Shown piece after piece: positions 1 to 12,370 of a stretch of DNA of 64,000 bases (position 1 is its first letter; each line of letters opens with the position of its first letter). Where the stretch lies: assembly GCA_028673005.1 (NCBI GenBank), contig CM054113.1, positions 173,568,837 to 173,632,836 on the forward strand. Direction: 5' to 3'. The notes beneath the pieces were generated by a model. The model was not told the DNA's origin, made no database searches, and saw only the letters and a program-made list of their open reading frames with translations. The DNA comes from Tanypteryx hageni. Its lineage: Eukaryota; Arthropoda; Insecta; Odonata; Petaluridae. Position numbers and translations under genes: made by a program.

Positions 1-341
1 ACTTGTTTACTTTTCCAGAAAAAGTGTCATTTTAGCAGTGTGAAGAAGGTAAGATCAAGTGCAAAATATATGCTAGATTAGATCATCCGGGTTGGATTTA
101 CTTCGTCATTTTCTTTAACGCCGATATTTTTGGCACTTTATATGTTCAATATCGGGCATGCTGGACTTGGAAGGTATTTTTTCAACTTGAAAATTTTTTA
201 ACTTTTTATTACGTGGTTCACCGATAAATGACGCCATCGCAGGACGAATTTATAACGGTTTCGTGTCAAACTAACCTCGACCTTGGTGTTTTATGAATCC
301 ATTCCAATCCCTGTTAGGACTAGGGAAAAGTCTAAAATCGT

Positions 342-597
342 CAGGGGCGCTCAACCTATGGCGCATTCGCGTCCCGTAAATGGCGCATCGTGCTTTAAAC
401 AATTCATATAAACATTTCATTTATCCAAAATTAAAATATAACTGGAATCGAAAGCGATGATCTTAAAATTTCATTACGGTTTACAGCGCTATGTGGGATT
501 CTTATGCGTAAAAGAAAGGATGTATTATTATTCTATGTAGTTACATTGCACGCCAAATATTAAGTAATTACTAAAAGTAAAAGGTTGAGCACCACTG
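342..597. mobile_element. hAT-like miniature element (candidate)
   Basis: The left end reads CAGGGGCGCTCAACCT and the reverse complement of the right end reads CAGTGGTGCTCAACCT, an inverted pair differing at two positions. The CAG start and the CTCAACC motif are typical of hAT termini. The 8-bp flanks (aaaatcgt and ctgtatgt) do not match, so no target duplication supports the boundaries. No coding frame lies inside. It is probably an old non-autonomous copy. Confidence 0.45.
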
Positions 598-605
598 CTG
601 TATGT

Positions 606-1143
606 CTCTCAGTCAACCTCGTTTATTTCGTCCTCATTTTTAGACGTGCTTTCCCGCACTGAGGAAAATTCATTTATTCCCTTAAAAACCGTCGTGTAGT
701 TCCTCCTACTTACATTTCCCCGGAAGCGTCATGTTGAGCCTGCCAATCACCTAGCGACCTACTGGTGAAATCGTTCTAACGATGACGTAAGGCACGGATG
801 AAAAAATATATAGACGTTATTCACGCGGCGGCATCGTGACTTTGTGGCCGCGTGTTATTTATGTTTCTCACCGAAACAATGCGATTTTTCCCACGGATCG
901 GGACATAAATTCCGCGAATCCCTCGTGAACGGAGGATTATTTTTTTTCGTTTTCATGCGAACTTTTTTTGTTTCCGCTTCCCGTCTTAACGCGAGCTATT
1001 ATTGCGACGTGACGAACATCCTTTCCAGTTAACGTCTTCTGGTTCGGCCGGAAGAGGCTAGCCATTGTCTCTCAGGGCATGGACGGGTTAATAATGCAGC
1101 TTTTTTGCCACGTGGAACGAAAGTAAGCATGCTTTAATGCCAA
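606..1143. other. unannotated stretch, no gene seen
   Basis: I see no splice-bounded exon, recognisable protein similarity or terminal repeat. There is moderate CpG content around 800-1050. A 62-codon open frame at 844-1032 has no recognisable motif and is treated as chance. Confidence 0.5.
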
Positions 1144-2765
1144 GGACTCTTTCTCTCCCTCCCTCTCTCTTTCTCCCCCTCTCTCTCCCTCTCTTTCTCC
1201 CCCTCTCTCTCCCTCTCTTTCTCCCTCTCTCTTTCTCCCTCTCTTTCTCCCTCTTTTCCCCTCTCTCTTTCTCCCTCTCTCTTTCTCCCTCTCTCTTTCT
1301 CCCTCTCTCTTTCTCCCTCTCTCTTTCTCCCTCTCTCTTTCTCCCTCTCTCTTTCTCCCTCTCTCTTTCTCCCTCTCTCTTTCTCCCTCTCTCTTTCTCC
1401 CCCTCTCTTTCTCCCTCTCTCTCTGCCCTGTTCCCCCCTTCCTCTTTCTCCCTTTATCTCTCCCCCTCTCACCCCTCTCTCCCCCTCTCACCCCCTCTCA
1501 CCCTTCTCTCCCCCTCTCACCCCTCTCTCCCCCCTCTATCTCTCCCCCTCTCTCGCTCCCCCCCCCCGCTCCCCCCTCTCCCCCACTTCCCCCTCGCTCT
1601 ACTTCCCTCTCTCTCTCGCCTTCCCTCTCTCTCCTTCCCTCTCTCTCTCCTTCCCCCTATCTCTCTCCTTCCCTCTCTCTCTCATCCCGCCTCTCTCTCA
1701 TTCCCCCTCTCTCATTCCCCCTCTCACCCCTCCCCTCTCTCACCCCTCCCCTCTCTCACCCCCTCTTCACTCTCTCACCCCTCCCCTCTCTCACCCCCTC
1801 TTCACTCTCTCACTCCCCCCACTCGCTCTCACCCCCCCACTCTCTCTCTCACCCCCCACTCTCTCTCTCACCCCCCCACTCTCTCTCTCTCACCCCCCCA
1901 CTCTCTCTCTCACCCCCCCACTCTCTCTCACCCCCCACTCTCTCTCTCACCCCCCATTCTCTCTCTCACCCCCCACTCTCTCTCTCACCCCCCACTCTCT
2001 CTCTCACCCCCCACTCTCTCTCTCACCCCCCACTCTCTCTCTCTCACCCCCACTCTCTCTCTCTCACCCCCACTCTCTCTCTCACCCCCACTCTCGCTCT
2101 CACCCCCCACTCTCTCTCACCCCCCCTCTCTCACCCCCCACTCTCTCTCACCCCCACTCTCTCTCATCCCCCACTCTCTCTCACCCCCTCTCTCTCTCAC
2201 CCCCCTCTCTCTCTCACCCCCCTCTCTCTCTCACCCCCCTCTCTCTCTCACCCCCCCTCTCTCTCTCACCCCCCCTCTCTCTCTCACCCCCAATCTCTCC
2301 CTCACCCCCCCTCTCTCACCCCCCACTCTCTCTCACCTCCCCACTCTCTCACCTCCCCACTCTCTCACCTCCCCACTCTCTCTCTCACCCCCCCTCTCTC
2401 TCTCACCCCCCCTCTCTCTCTCACCCCCACCCTCTCTCACCCCCCACCCTCTCTCACCCCCCACCCTCTCTCACCCCCCCAGCCTCTCTCACCCCCCAGC
2501 CTCTCTCACCCCCCAGCCTCTCTCACCCCCCACCCTCTCTCACCCCCACCCTCTCTCACCCCCCACCCTCTCTCACCCCCCACCCTCTCACCCCCCACCC
2601 TCTCTCACCCCCCACCCTCTCTCACCCCCCTCTTCTCTCCCCCCCTCTATCTCTCAACCCCCTCTATCTCTCCTCCCTCTATCTCCTCCTTCCCCCTCTC
2701 CTTCCCCCTCTCTCTCCCCCACTCTCCATCCCCCTCCCCCCCACTCTCCCTCCCCCTCTCCCCCA
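1144..2765 (+). repeat. 1.6-kb polypyrimidine tract
   Basis: The + strand is almost only C and T. It changes in texture along its length: 1147-1430 is built on short units of TCTCCC and CTCTCTT type, and from about 1480 to 2640 it becomes repeats of CTCTCTCACCCCC type in which the A of CAC is nearly the only purine. The complementary strand is polypurine, a composition known to allow triplex (H-DNA). The 603-codon frame across it (1137-2948) is a Pro/Ser/Leu low-complexity translation and not a gene. The minus-strand Arg/Glu/Gly frames are equally spurious. Confidence 0.9.
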
Positions 2766-3325
2766 CAATTTTCATCAGTTATTCCCTTACAAATTTCCTT
2801 CTCTTTTCATCCCATCTACGTTGGTTTTGTTTTTTCTCTCATATTACGTTTTATTTTTTTGCGCATTACAATGCCGTTTAGCTCCAAGAGTGAGGTTGCC
2901 AGGTGGCCGGGATTTTCCGGAATCGCTTCGGAATGTGAAGCTCTGTGACGTGTCCTTTACAAGGGTCCTCTATAAAAATTTCCACGTATTTCTTGAATTT
3001 GTTAATTCGTTTCCTATCTCGTTCAACAAAATCGTTAGCAAGATACACAATTTTTTTAAAAATAGCATGTAATCCACAATCCGGTTTTTCTTCCGTGTAC
3101 GCATCATATCCAGATTTTTCTTTTGAGTAAAAATTGTTTTATAAGGCATTCTAAAGCAAATAAATTTAACAAGATTACTGGCGTTATATATATTCAAATC
3201 TCTAAAATTAGTCATCACAACTTTCAGTGCAAAGATAGATGTGATTTAAACCATGCTAAACTAGCCGTCATCATCGTCACTATTTCTTTGTTCGCGAATA
3301 TAAGACGATTAGCAAACATTGAAAA
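2766..3325. other. unannotated AT-rich stretch
   Basis: No terminal repeats, exon signals or recognisable proteins. The short open frames here lack any family motif. Confidence 0.5.
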
Positions 3326-3556
3326 AACAGAAACAAGCGAGGGACGAATAGCAGAGCAAATTACGTAAGGCGCTTTTTTAATAAGACACCGATTACTCCC
3401 AAGCAGCTAATCCTAAATCCGCCAAATTTTTAGCCTGTCCGGCCCTCATATAGTCCGAGCTATCCTTTGCTTCTAAAGATTGCAGTATTCCCGAGCTATG
3501 ATCCACACGGACGGACAGGTAGACAAACCCAATACAGAAGCGATTTTAAATAAGCT
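3326..3556 (+). repeat. dispersed repeat R1, copy 1
   Basis: This copy shares ordered blocks with 16608-16668 plus 18062-18236 and with 38066-38520. The blocks are an AAGYGAGGGA start, a GAATTGCRGAG-like block (diverged here), AAATTAC followed by AAGGCGCTTTTTT, CGATTACTCCCMAGCAGCT, GATCCGCCAAATTTT, and a CGGACGGACAG tract before a short A-rich tail. This is the only copy of the three without a large insertion, so it serves as the reference for the other two. There is no coding frame. The element class is unknown; a SINE or the 3' end of a retroelement would fit. Confidence 0.6.
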
Positions 3557-6500
3557 CTAAAAAACCTCGTCACATGAGAAAGTATAACTCGATGTTTCGA
3601 CTAGTCGAACTTTTTCCATCTTCATTCGAGGTTCGACTTGTATTTTTCCCCGTACCGCACCGACCTCCTGGGTTCGCCTTTTCTTTATTTTCTTCTACAC
3701 CTCCGTTATCTTTGTCCTTTTCTCCACGGAGGATGAGCAGCTGCTTACGGCGCAAAGGAAAAGGGGGAATGGATATACGGAATGGAGGGAAAGGAGAGAG
3801 TAGAAGCTGCAGGAGAGTGACTGTGTCGTTGGAGGGGGGGGGGAGATTGAACGTCGTTCACGGGAGGGGGCGGGACGATGGGTATTGGGGAGGGGAAGGA
3901 CCATCGCGGCGGCTCGTGTCACTTAAAAAGGAAGGAGCTAAAAGAGGAGGGGGAAGGGAAAGAGGATAGGAAGTCATCGGCATTCCTAAAGGTTTTTTTT
4001 ATTTAAAAAAATTACAATTTTTTTTTCACTTCCGAGAAAGTCTTAGAGAGGGATGTGACGTCACGTCGCCATGACAAGTGTTATTTGCAAGAGGGTTTTT
4101 AATACACTTTTGTTTTTCTCCTCCACGTTATCGTATCTATTATCGTCGTGGATACATTTATTTCGAGAAATTTCTTCCCGGCGGTAGACTTCAATTCTTT
4201 GCCGACGTCGATGGCGTTCAGAGATAAGGATTATTATTTACGAAGTTTGGCCTTTTGCCGAGGGAGAGAGAGAGAGAACGCTACTATAATCTGCTTCCCG
4301 ACACAGTTTCGAATGCTTTCCCGGAGGTAGCGGACGTTTTGTGTTCGTCCTCCGCGTGTAATGGTTTTGGCGCTGCGTAGACTTTCGCGGGTGCGCAATT
4401 CGTCCGGTTTGATGTCGAAAACTTTTTTCGGCTAGTTTAGTTTTTTCGGAAAATCTTGTTTCATCGCGACGCCTGTGGATGTTTGTTTGTTTGTCTGTGC
4501 GTGTGTATGATTAGTTAACTCTTCGGAAAAAGTTTTGTGGTCTTCCTTATGGATCTCGACTGAAATCTTCGGAAAGAAGTGGTGGAAATTGTTTTCAAAG
4601 CCGCGTACGGTTATCTTTTTTTAACGAAACCGCTCTTCCAACATCGAAGGTTTATGAAAGAACCTTCGAGTCACTATCGCATCTATCCACATACGTGAGT
4701 ATTAATCTTTTGGTTGCGTGTGAAGTTTGCGAAAAAATGTTGAATGTTATCGGTTATAGAAGTTTTTGTTAGCTGAACGTGTCTTCATTCTTCTTTCCTT
4801 AGGTATGATTCTATTTTCTATCTGTTACTTAGTATTTTCAATTAAGTTTTTTAAAGGTCGATTGCGATCAATAGATGAAATCTTTTCTAGATTTTAATTT
4901 TGGAAACGCGATTACGTATGACGAAGGATCTCCATCCTTGAACTCTTCATAATTCACCTTTATAAAATATGCTAATATGAATGATGGCTTAATATTTGCA
5001 TACTTTTTATTAATTATATTTAATCAGAGTCGACAAATTTGAGACTGAACAATTAGTGAGACTTCGTCGAGGTTTAGTACTCTTTGTTTCGCAAGGCCGA
5101 TAAAAATTACTTTTCCGAAATGAGTGCTATCCTATTAACAACTCATTTAACACTCATCTTTATAAGAAAAATAATGTCATCCTGTCAGAGTAAAAACACC
5201 CAACTAAATTTTAAGAACAGAAATTGGTTAAGCCTTCCATCCGAATTTGAGTCAGGAAAAATTCGCTTTAATCTTTTCGATTTGCAAATCTTGGCGCGCT
5301 TTTAAGCGACGTTTCCTTGCTTCAGTGGCACCCGTGACGAGAAGCTTAATTTCCACGCAGGCAGTGCCTCATAGTTTGACCTTAGAACTTTTTTTTTCGC
5401 CGTCACAGACGGAAATTAAGGACACGTACTCGGTCTAAACGGAAGCCTTCTCAATATCCGAGAATCCCTTTCGAGAGACTCGTAAGACTATTATACAGTC
5501 GCTCGGATGACTCTGAATGGCGAAAAACTTTCTCTTCGGTCGTTTTTTTACGGTTACGTAACGCAAAAGCGAGTGTCGATCGGGCGGAAGTTTATGCTTC
5601 TTCGGAAGTATCGAGGTCTACTTTCCAGGAGCGCCATTCATATTAGCTTAGATTTACGGGCAGAAAAAAATGAAAAGACTTTTATCGGCGATGGTTTTCC
5701 CTTCGATCCCTCGCTTTGCATGCATTTCAATCGCATTTCCTTCTGCGCTCGCCTTGAGCTGCGCCATCCCAATGAAATTGCGCCGTCAAAGATTGACGCA
5801 GGTTGGCGTGCAGATGATGAAGATTCAAAGAACCTTTAACATCCTCACGTCTTGCGATGGGCTTATCCGCCTTCCGACATGCTGGCGCTTACCCTTTGAC
5901 TGGCGCCTTTTGTATTTATAGCATGATCCATTCAGGCACGTGCGGTGTTGTAGCGCTCCTGTGTGTTTCCAGGGTCAGGCACAGCGGTGTGCTAGATGGT
6001 AAACAGGCGTGAAAAGAGCTCTCTTTCATTCCTAAGTTCATCGTTCACTTTTCTTTGCGATGCGCTCAAAGGACTTCATACGAAACGAAGCGTACTTATG
6101 TAAATATGCCTACCTAGGCAGTGCCCCGTTTTCTCTTATTTTGTTTGGGTTTGTTTTGGGTCTTGCATGACTTAGGGTTCAGTCGTATAGTCTTGAAAAT
6201 CTGTAATCAAGTGTTTGATCGGCTAATGGTATAATGCAGGTTCTCAACCTGTGGTCCTCGAAGTAGCTCTAGGTGGTCAGCGTTCGTGAGTAAAAAACCT
6301 AGTTAAAAGCTATAAGCTGGAGTGACGGAGGTGGAATTGTACCAGCTGTCCAAAAGGGTTAATGACTGAAAACATTAACAGATCCCAATTGAAGAAATAA
6401 GATTGGTTTGGGACCATGGTTATATTCCGTTTTTATGGGTGTTCCGTGAATGCGAAAAGGTCGAGAATACCTGTGATGCAGTTCACAGACGATGAAGTCG

Positions 6501-7476
6501 AAGTCTAACTTGAACTGTTGCAAACAAGAAAGAAATAAGTGTAGCGCTCTGTTGAAAAGGGCTCCAGGATATCGCCACGTTGCTACACCGTCATTGCGCT
6601 AACCTTCGGTCCCTTAATGTGCGTGCTTGGACAACCTCGCTTATTCTACTTATTTATTTCAAAGTTCAAGTAAGACTTCGGATACTATATAGTAAGCCAT
6701 CTGATATTATAAACTATAGGAGTTTGGTCTCAAGGTTCCCCGTCGTTCTGAAGCTCTTGGAAAACGTGGCTATGGGGTAAGGTGACGGTGGAACAAAACC
6801 TCGCCGTCTAATTCGCTTCGTTAGCGTACCATTTGCAAGTGGTGCATTTTGTCCCCTTCTTCAGCCAAACTGATTCATCGGACTGAGTTTAACCCAGGCA
6901 GGATTTTGCATGCGGCAAACACCATATCTCCTGCGTCCTTCAAGAGGTAAAGCGAGTAGCTGGATCATATCACGCGTGCTCCATTTGCTTAAAAATCCCG
7001 TCGTGGTAAGAGGAAATACCGCGGTCGCGACTCGGAAACGTAAGGAGCGTCTGCCGAAATTTCCTGTCGGGTGTCGAGATAAAAATCGCAGAGTTGAAAT
7101 AATAAAAAAACGAGAGGGAAGAAATCGAGTGTGTCGCTGCGCAGACACGCATTCACACGAACCTCCATTTCTCTTGCCTATCACTCTCCGTCTCTCTTTC
7201 TCTCTTTATAGTTAGATCAGGTATGTTAAACTGGCGTCTCTCTCTCTGTATTTCTCCTATTTTTCTTTTTCTTTTCTTTCTCTCATTCTCTGTATTTCTC
7301 CCTCAATTTCTCTCTATCTATTTCTATTTTCTTTTTCCTCATCTTCGAGCCTCGTAACTCGATGGACCCGAAGCGTCACAACGAGCGTAAAATGTGGTGG
7401 CCATCCTTCAAGTGGCAAGCATTTCCGCGGCCGTTACTCATTCGCGAAAATGACGACCTCCGACATCATCACTTCC
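3557..7476. other. long stretch without a recognised gene
   Basis: Mixed AT-rich DNA with some CpG-rich patches (for example 4190-4450 and 5500-5900). Scattered open frames of 60-130 codons have no family motif. A strong-looking donor context, TACGTGAGT, occurs at about 4691, but there is no matching evidence for an exon. A pyrimidine-rich run fills 7190-7345. One possible hAT-like element is listed separately at 6237. Confidence 0.45.
6237..6473. mobile_element. degenerate hAT-like miniature element (weak)
   Basis: The left end reads CAGGTTCTCAACCTGTGG and the reverse complement of the right end reads CAGGTATTCTCGACCT, which resemble each other with an indel and substitutions. No clean 8-bp target duplication is visible. 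The call rests on the terminal motif only. Confidence 0.3.
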
Positions 7477-8234
7477 CCCACCCCACTCCTCCACCCCCCT
7501 CCTCCACCCTCCTCCTCCACCCCCCTCCTCCAACCCCCTCCTCCACCCTCCTCCTCCACCCTCCTCCTCCATCCCCCTCCTCCACCCCCCCTCCTCCACC
7601 CCACTCCTTCGCCCCCCCTACTCCACCCCACTCCTTCGCCCCCCCCCCTACTCCACCCCACTCCTTCGCCCCCCTCCCTACTCCACCCCACTCCTTCGCC
7701 CCCCCCCTACTCCACCCCACTCCTTTGCCCACTCTCCTCCACCCCCACTCCTTCGCCCCCCCTCCTCCACCCCACTCCTTCGCCCTCCCCTACTCCACCC
7801 CACTCCTTCGCCCCCCTACTCCACCCCACTCCTTTGCCCCCCTACTCCACCCCACTCCTTTGCCCACTCTCCTCCACCCCACTCCTCCGCCCTCTCTCCT
7901 TCGCCCCCCTGCTTCGCCCCCCTGCTTTGCCCCCCCTCTCCTTCGCCCCCCTCCTTCGTCCCCCTCTCCTTCGCCCCCCTCTCCTTCGCCCCCCCTCTCC
8001 TTCGCCCCCTCTCCTTCTCCCCCCTCTCCTTCGCCCCCCCCTCTCCTTCGTCCCCCCTCTCCATCGTCCCCCCTCTCCTTCGCCTCCCCCACCCTCTTTC
8101 GCCTCCCCCCACCCTCTTTCGCCTCCCCCCACCCTCTTTCGCCTCCCCCCACCCTCTTTCGCCTCCCTCCACCCTCTTTCGCCCACCCTTCTTCGCCTCC
8201 CCCCCTTCTTCGCCGCCCCTCCCAATTCCGCCCC
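7477..8234 (+). repeat. pyrimidine minisatellite (CTCC/CCCC-rich)
   Basis: The tract is built of units around CTCCACCCCACTCCTTCGCC (about 27 bp with a poly-C spacer of variable length). Near 8082-8180 it changes to five units of about 20 bp of the type CCTCCCCCCACCCTCTTTCG. The + strand is almost free of purines other than a G or A at fixed unit positions. Open frames of 366 and 274 codons through it are Pro/Ser-rich artefacts of the repeat. Confidence 0.9.
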
Positions 8235-9753
8235 TCACACATACGTGTTATTTTTTGCTCACGCGGGACGCTAATCGAATATATCCATCCCCTCCCCTCT
8301 TGCTCTATCACTCACTTCATATCTCGTTTCCTTTCTAGCTCCCATGTTATTTTCCTCCGTCTCTTCTCAACCCTTCTTTCCAAATCCACCCTTTTACTAT
8401 GTCTTGTCGTTTCTCTCCCTGCTTTCCCACATACCCATTTCGCCCTCTTCCACATTGGCTGACCCAATGATAGGGATTCTTCGCCAGCTTGATCCACTTC
8501 TACGTATGTGATTCCGGCGGTATTTTTTATGTAAATGACTCAAAGGAAAGGTGTCGAAATCTTATTTTATTCATTGGTAATAAAAATATAAAGCATTGCG
8601 TCAATCGCGTTTTGACCTGATTTCTCGAAATTATTTTGAAGTATTCTATATGGATTTTTTTGTCACTGTGACTAATAAGCCTTCCTTTTACCCTGCATCC
8701 TCCCTCCCGACAAACAATTCTCTTGTGCGCCGCCGTTCTGCATCATAATTTCCCTCTTACTCCACTCCTTTAATCACATTTTTCTAATTGCTTAGGTATT
8801 CGGTTTGCTGTCCCTATCTGTATGGGCAATCTCTGAAATCCCTCTACCTGTCGGTCTATATGAGAGCTAGTCACGGTTAAAATTTGGTGGATCTAGAATT
8901 ATCTGTTGGAGAGTAATCAAGTGTCTACATCAGAACTTTGCTAATAACCCAAGAAGAGTTCATGCTAGAAAGAAAATATGATTTTTGTAGGGCAGTTATA
9001 TGAATTAAACGTTGGTGTAATGAATAGGACGTCGATTTTCAAAGATCCAATACTGGGGTTCGATTCCATAGGATTTTCTGCTTAATAATCGACTTTTTAT
9101 TCTTAAATTTCTTGTTGCATTATAGGAGGGCACAATAGCATTCATTTAGGATAGTTTTTGCCAAAATGAAAAAAAGCCCCTGATGCAATTTGTTCCGCAA
9201 TTCTTCCCTCGCTTGTTTCTTTCCTTTGTCCAACATCATTTCGCTGTCCCCGCCTCAAGCCTTTTCGTATCTGCTCTTGGATCTCGCCTCCTCCCCCTTT
9301 TCCTCTTTTTTCATTTATTTAGTTTTCTTTCGCGCTTCTCTCCCTTATCCTCTTTGATTAACTCTTCTCTTTATCTCCTCGTTAACTTTCTCTCGCGTTC
9401 TTTACTCTTCTTTTTTTCTTTTCATTTCCGTTTCCCTTATTCTCTCCACGCCCCCTTTTCATGTTTTGCTCCAATTTTCTTCCTCTGTGGAACACTCTCG
9501 TGTGTTCGACCGGCGTGGCCTTTAAGGAGAAGGGATCCTTTTATGGATGTGGTTGGAAGTATATGGGAAAAGAGGGGGTTGGGAGATATGTGGTGGGAGG
9601 GAAAATGTTAAAAGGGTTCGTGCATCCGGTGACGTAATCCTCAAGGGGCTAAAGCTGTGTGGGATGCAGGAGCGTCGCTAATGATGCAGGATTGGAGAGG
9701 GGTTCGGGGAGGCATTTCTTTCCCTTTCGAATTGAAGACGTTCCCTTACATAT

Positions 9754-9757
<4 letters not shown>
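8235..9757. other. unannotated stretch, no gene seen
   Basis: AT-rich with a T-rich, pyrimidine-biased segment at 9180-9480. A fragment at 9030-9065 carries GGGGTTCGATTCCA, which resembles a pol III B box, but no A box or tRNA fold accompanies it. Confidence 0.45.

Positions 9758-9842
<85 letters not shown>
9758..9842. repeat. compound (CA)n(TA)n microsatellite
   Basis: A CA run to about 9790 is followed directly by a TA run to 9842. Open frames reading Ile-Tyr or His-Thr repeats across it are artefacts. Confidence 0.97.
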
Positions 9843-9843
<1 letters not shown>

Positions 9844-10020
9844 CGATACGGAAAAAGAAATAATATGATAAAATAAATGCAACGAGAGGTTGAGAGGGAT
9901 AGGAAGGAGCCAGTGAACACTTACCATACGGTGGTGGACGTCCACAGCGATAGAGGAAGGCTTGTAATTTGGAGCTTTCGGGCAACACACGCCCTTCTTC
10001 GGCGAGAGAAAAACGAAGAC

Positions 10021-10023
<3 letters not shown>

Positions 10024-10073
<50 letters not shown>
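10024..10073. repeat. (TA)n microsatellite
   Basis: Uninterrupted TA dinucleotides, about 25 copies. Confidence 0.97.
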
Positions 10074-10076
<3 letters not shown>

Positions 10077-10188
10077 ATATATCCTCCCTCTCTCAGGTTT
10101 GGTAAATTATTTTACCACACATGTCGGCCGTCCCTCGTGGTAACACCCACGTTCCCAACCGGTCTGAATAGTGCTCAATTACAAAGGG

Positions 10189-10189
<1 letters not shown>

Positions 10190-10228
<39 letters not shown>
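10190..10228. repeat. (TA)n(GA)n microsatellite
   Basis: About 14 TA copies pass into a short GA run. Confidence 0.95.
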
Positions 10229-11219
10229 CAAAAGTGACGTATGAATTTTTGAAGATGCTATGGACAGCAGAATCAACTTATTTCCTGTTTCGATAGCATG
10301 TTTTTTTTAATTCTACGCAAATAAAATCAAATGAATCCTATCATCCGCGCCGGAGAAGAATTCCAAACGTTCGATTTCTTTCCTTCGCATTTATCAGGAG
10401 ATTTTCTACGAGGCGCGTGTCTATTTTTTTCGGTGGTCAGTTTTGCACAATTTACTTAACATTGGGCCTTTTCGAAAGCCTCTCCTCGTTTGCCATTAAC
10501 TTCGAGAAGGTAACACCGTAGCCATTGATTCACAAGAACATAACGAATAAATAAGAGTATATAGATACCGGATCTTCCTCTTGCAGGGCGGATATTCTGC
10601 GACGAAACTACCGAAGCATGGGAAAGGGTGTTAGTTTAACTTGACAATTTAGCGGTGGAACTTTCTCCCGGCGAGTAGAAGACGTGGGTTAGATTCACGC
10701 CCAGCACAATTTGCTTTCGGCTATCAATAAACTTCTCCTGCATAAAAACTTCAACTCACCACATTCAATCGTGAATAATAATGCGTTTATTGTACAGCTT
10801 TAAAACGTATCTCGTAAAATTCATGCGCAATTGATATGCAAAGTAACCGTCCTTGGTTTCGCTCGTCATAAAGTTGACCGTGTTATTCGATTGTTTTATG
10901 GCTTCGGGTCTTATCGTAGATGTTTTATTGCACTATTAAGTTGGGCGCGATTATTCATCTTTTGAATTTATATCCGCGTAACGGTGAATAGCCTTTCTAA
11001 CGGCGTTTTCTTCGGCGAGTTAAGAAAACCTTTCGATAATCATAGGCTTTTGTGGGTGTGTAGAATAAAATGAGGAATTTCTGTTTCTTCGCCTAGCACG
11101 CGTCTTAACCAAGGTCGCGAGACCGGCTCCAAATTCGGTACCGGGAGTTTTGAAAAAAGCAAACGACGAAGCTGTAAAAATAAACACACGCTCGCACCCA
11201 AACGCGCACGTGCGCGCGC
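10229..11219. other. unannotated stretch, no gene seen
   Basis: No recognisable exon or terminal repeat. A GTGGGTTAGATTCACGC segment at 10685 faintly resembles a B box, but no tRNA fold is evident. Confidence 0.45.
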
Positions 11220-11231
11220 ACACACATATAT

Positions 11232-11312
<81 letters not shown>
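11220..11312. repeat. long (TA)n microsatellite
   Basis: A short CA run and interrupted TATACATACA lead into about 40 TA copies ending at 11312. Confidence 0.97.
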
Positions 11313-11313
<1 letters not shown>

Positions 11314-11974
11314 GGCTGCAGAGTAATCATTGCATTCCTACGTTAAATTATTTTGCGTCAATAATGGCCTCAGCTGGAATGTATGTGCTCCAATTTCACA
11401 GTCTCTCTGAGTTGGTGTATTGTCTCTAGATTATGTGGAATCGTTATTCCCACCGCAGCGAGATGAAGCGTTTTTTTTTTACCCGAATAATGCCGCGTGT
11501 AAATTCTCGTTATGGCTTCACCTAAATGTTAAGTGGCTCCCAGCGCTGCCCATTGTTTTTAGCCGTTTCTTAAAAGATGAAGCGCCCATTGATGTTGTTA
11601 TGTCCAACCGGAGAATCATACCTTCGATGCGAGATGGCAATATTTTAGGAACTGCCTTGCTTTGTAGAGTATCTTTTTTGCTGCGTTGCGATGTAGAATA
11701 ATAATATTTTTTTAGGCGTTCTTTACCAGTGAAGCGGTAATAGCGGAACGCCTTATGGGCGGGCACGTATGGTTCGTCCGTCCGTCCGACCGTCGTAACT
11801 TTCATCTCCTAAACCAGCTTGACGGATTTTAATTAAATTAAGTATGAGTGATCTTTATTAAAATTTATCTCCCAATTGTGATTTTGAACTGAATCCGTCA
11901 ATTAGAGCTTCCACTTGACATAATTACTTTAATAAACTTATTCTCGTATCTCGTTAAATGGCATATGTCAAGCA

Positions 11975-12356
11975 ACACTAAAATACCAAACTTTTCTCTT
12001 CCTAGTTCTTATATGATCTGTAAGGTATAGATTAAAAAATGTATTCGGATAGAGAACAAAATTTACTGTAAGAAAGTCCGCGAGGCCACATAAGTAAGTA
12101 CAAGTTATGGTTTCGGAGGTAAAAATTCGAGAAAATCCCGAGCAAAACGTCGCATATTTTGTTTACATCGTTCGCGAAGACGGTTCTCTCAGCAAACAGC
12201 AATTAAAAATTCTTTTATTTCTTTCCCATGCTCTTATGTGATCTATAGAGGTATTAATTTAAAAAATTATTTGGATAGAGATAAACATTTACTACAAGAT
12301 AGTCCCCGAGACCATATAATTACGACTTATAGTTTCGTAGATAAAAAATCGAGAAT
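11975..12356 (+). repeat. imperfect direct repeat pair (about 150 bp each)
   Basis: Copy 1 at about 11990-12144 and copy 2 at about 12215-12356 share, in order, a CTTATRTGATCTRTA block, TTTACTRYAAGA, AGTCCSCGAG, a TATRGTTTCG block and TCGAGAA. They are spaced about 235 bp apart. The DNA just upstream (11750-11960) begins with tandem GTCCGTCC and may belong to the same element. No coding capacity or terminal inverted repeat is seen, so the class is unknown. Confidence 0.55.
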
Positions 12357-12370
12357 CGCCTAATCTTTCG

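Noticed and set aside
1137..2948. 603-codon + strand frame and overlapping Arg/Glu-rich minus frames
   Set aside because: They are translations of a polypyrimidine tract. The composition is Pro/Ser/Leu or Arg/Glu/Gly only, and open frames occur on both strands.
7362..8462. 366-codon proline-rich frame
   Set aside because: A minisatellite artefact; the neighbouring frames are equally open.
9649..11330. Frames with Ile-Tyr and Cys-Val runs
   Set aside because: They translate TA and CA microsatellites.
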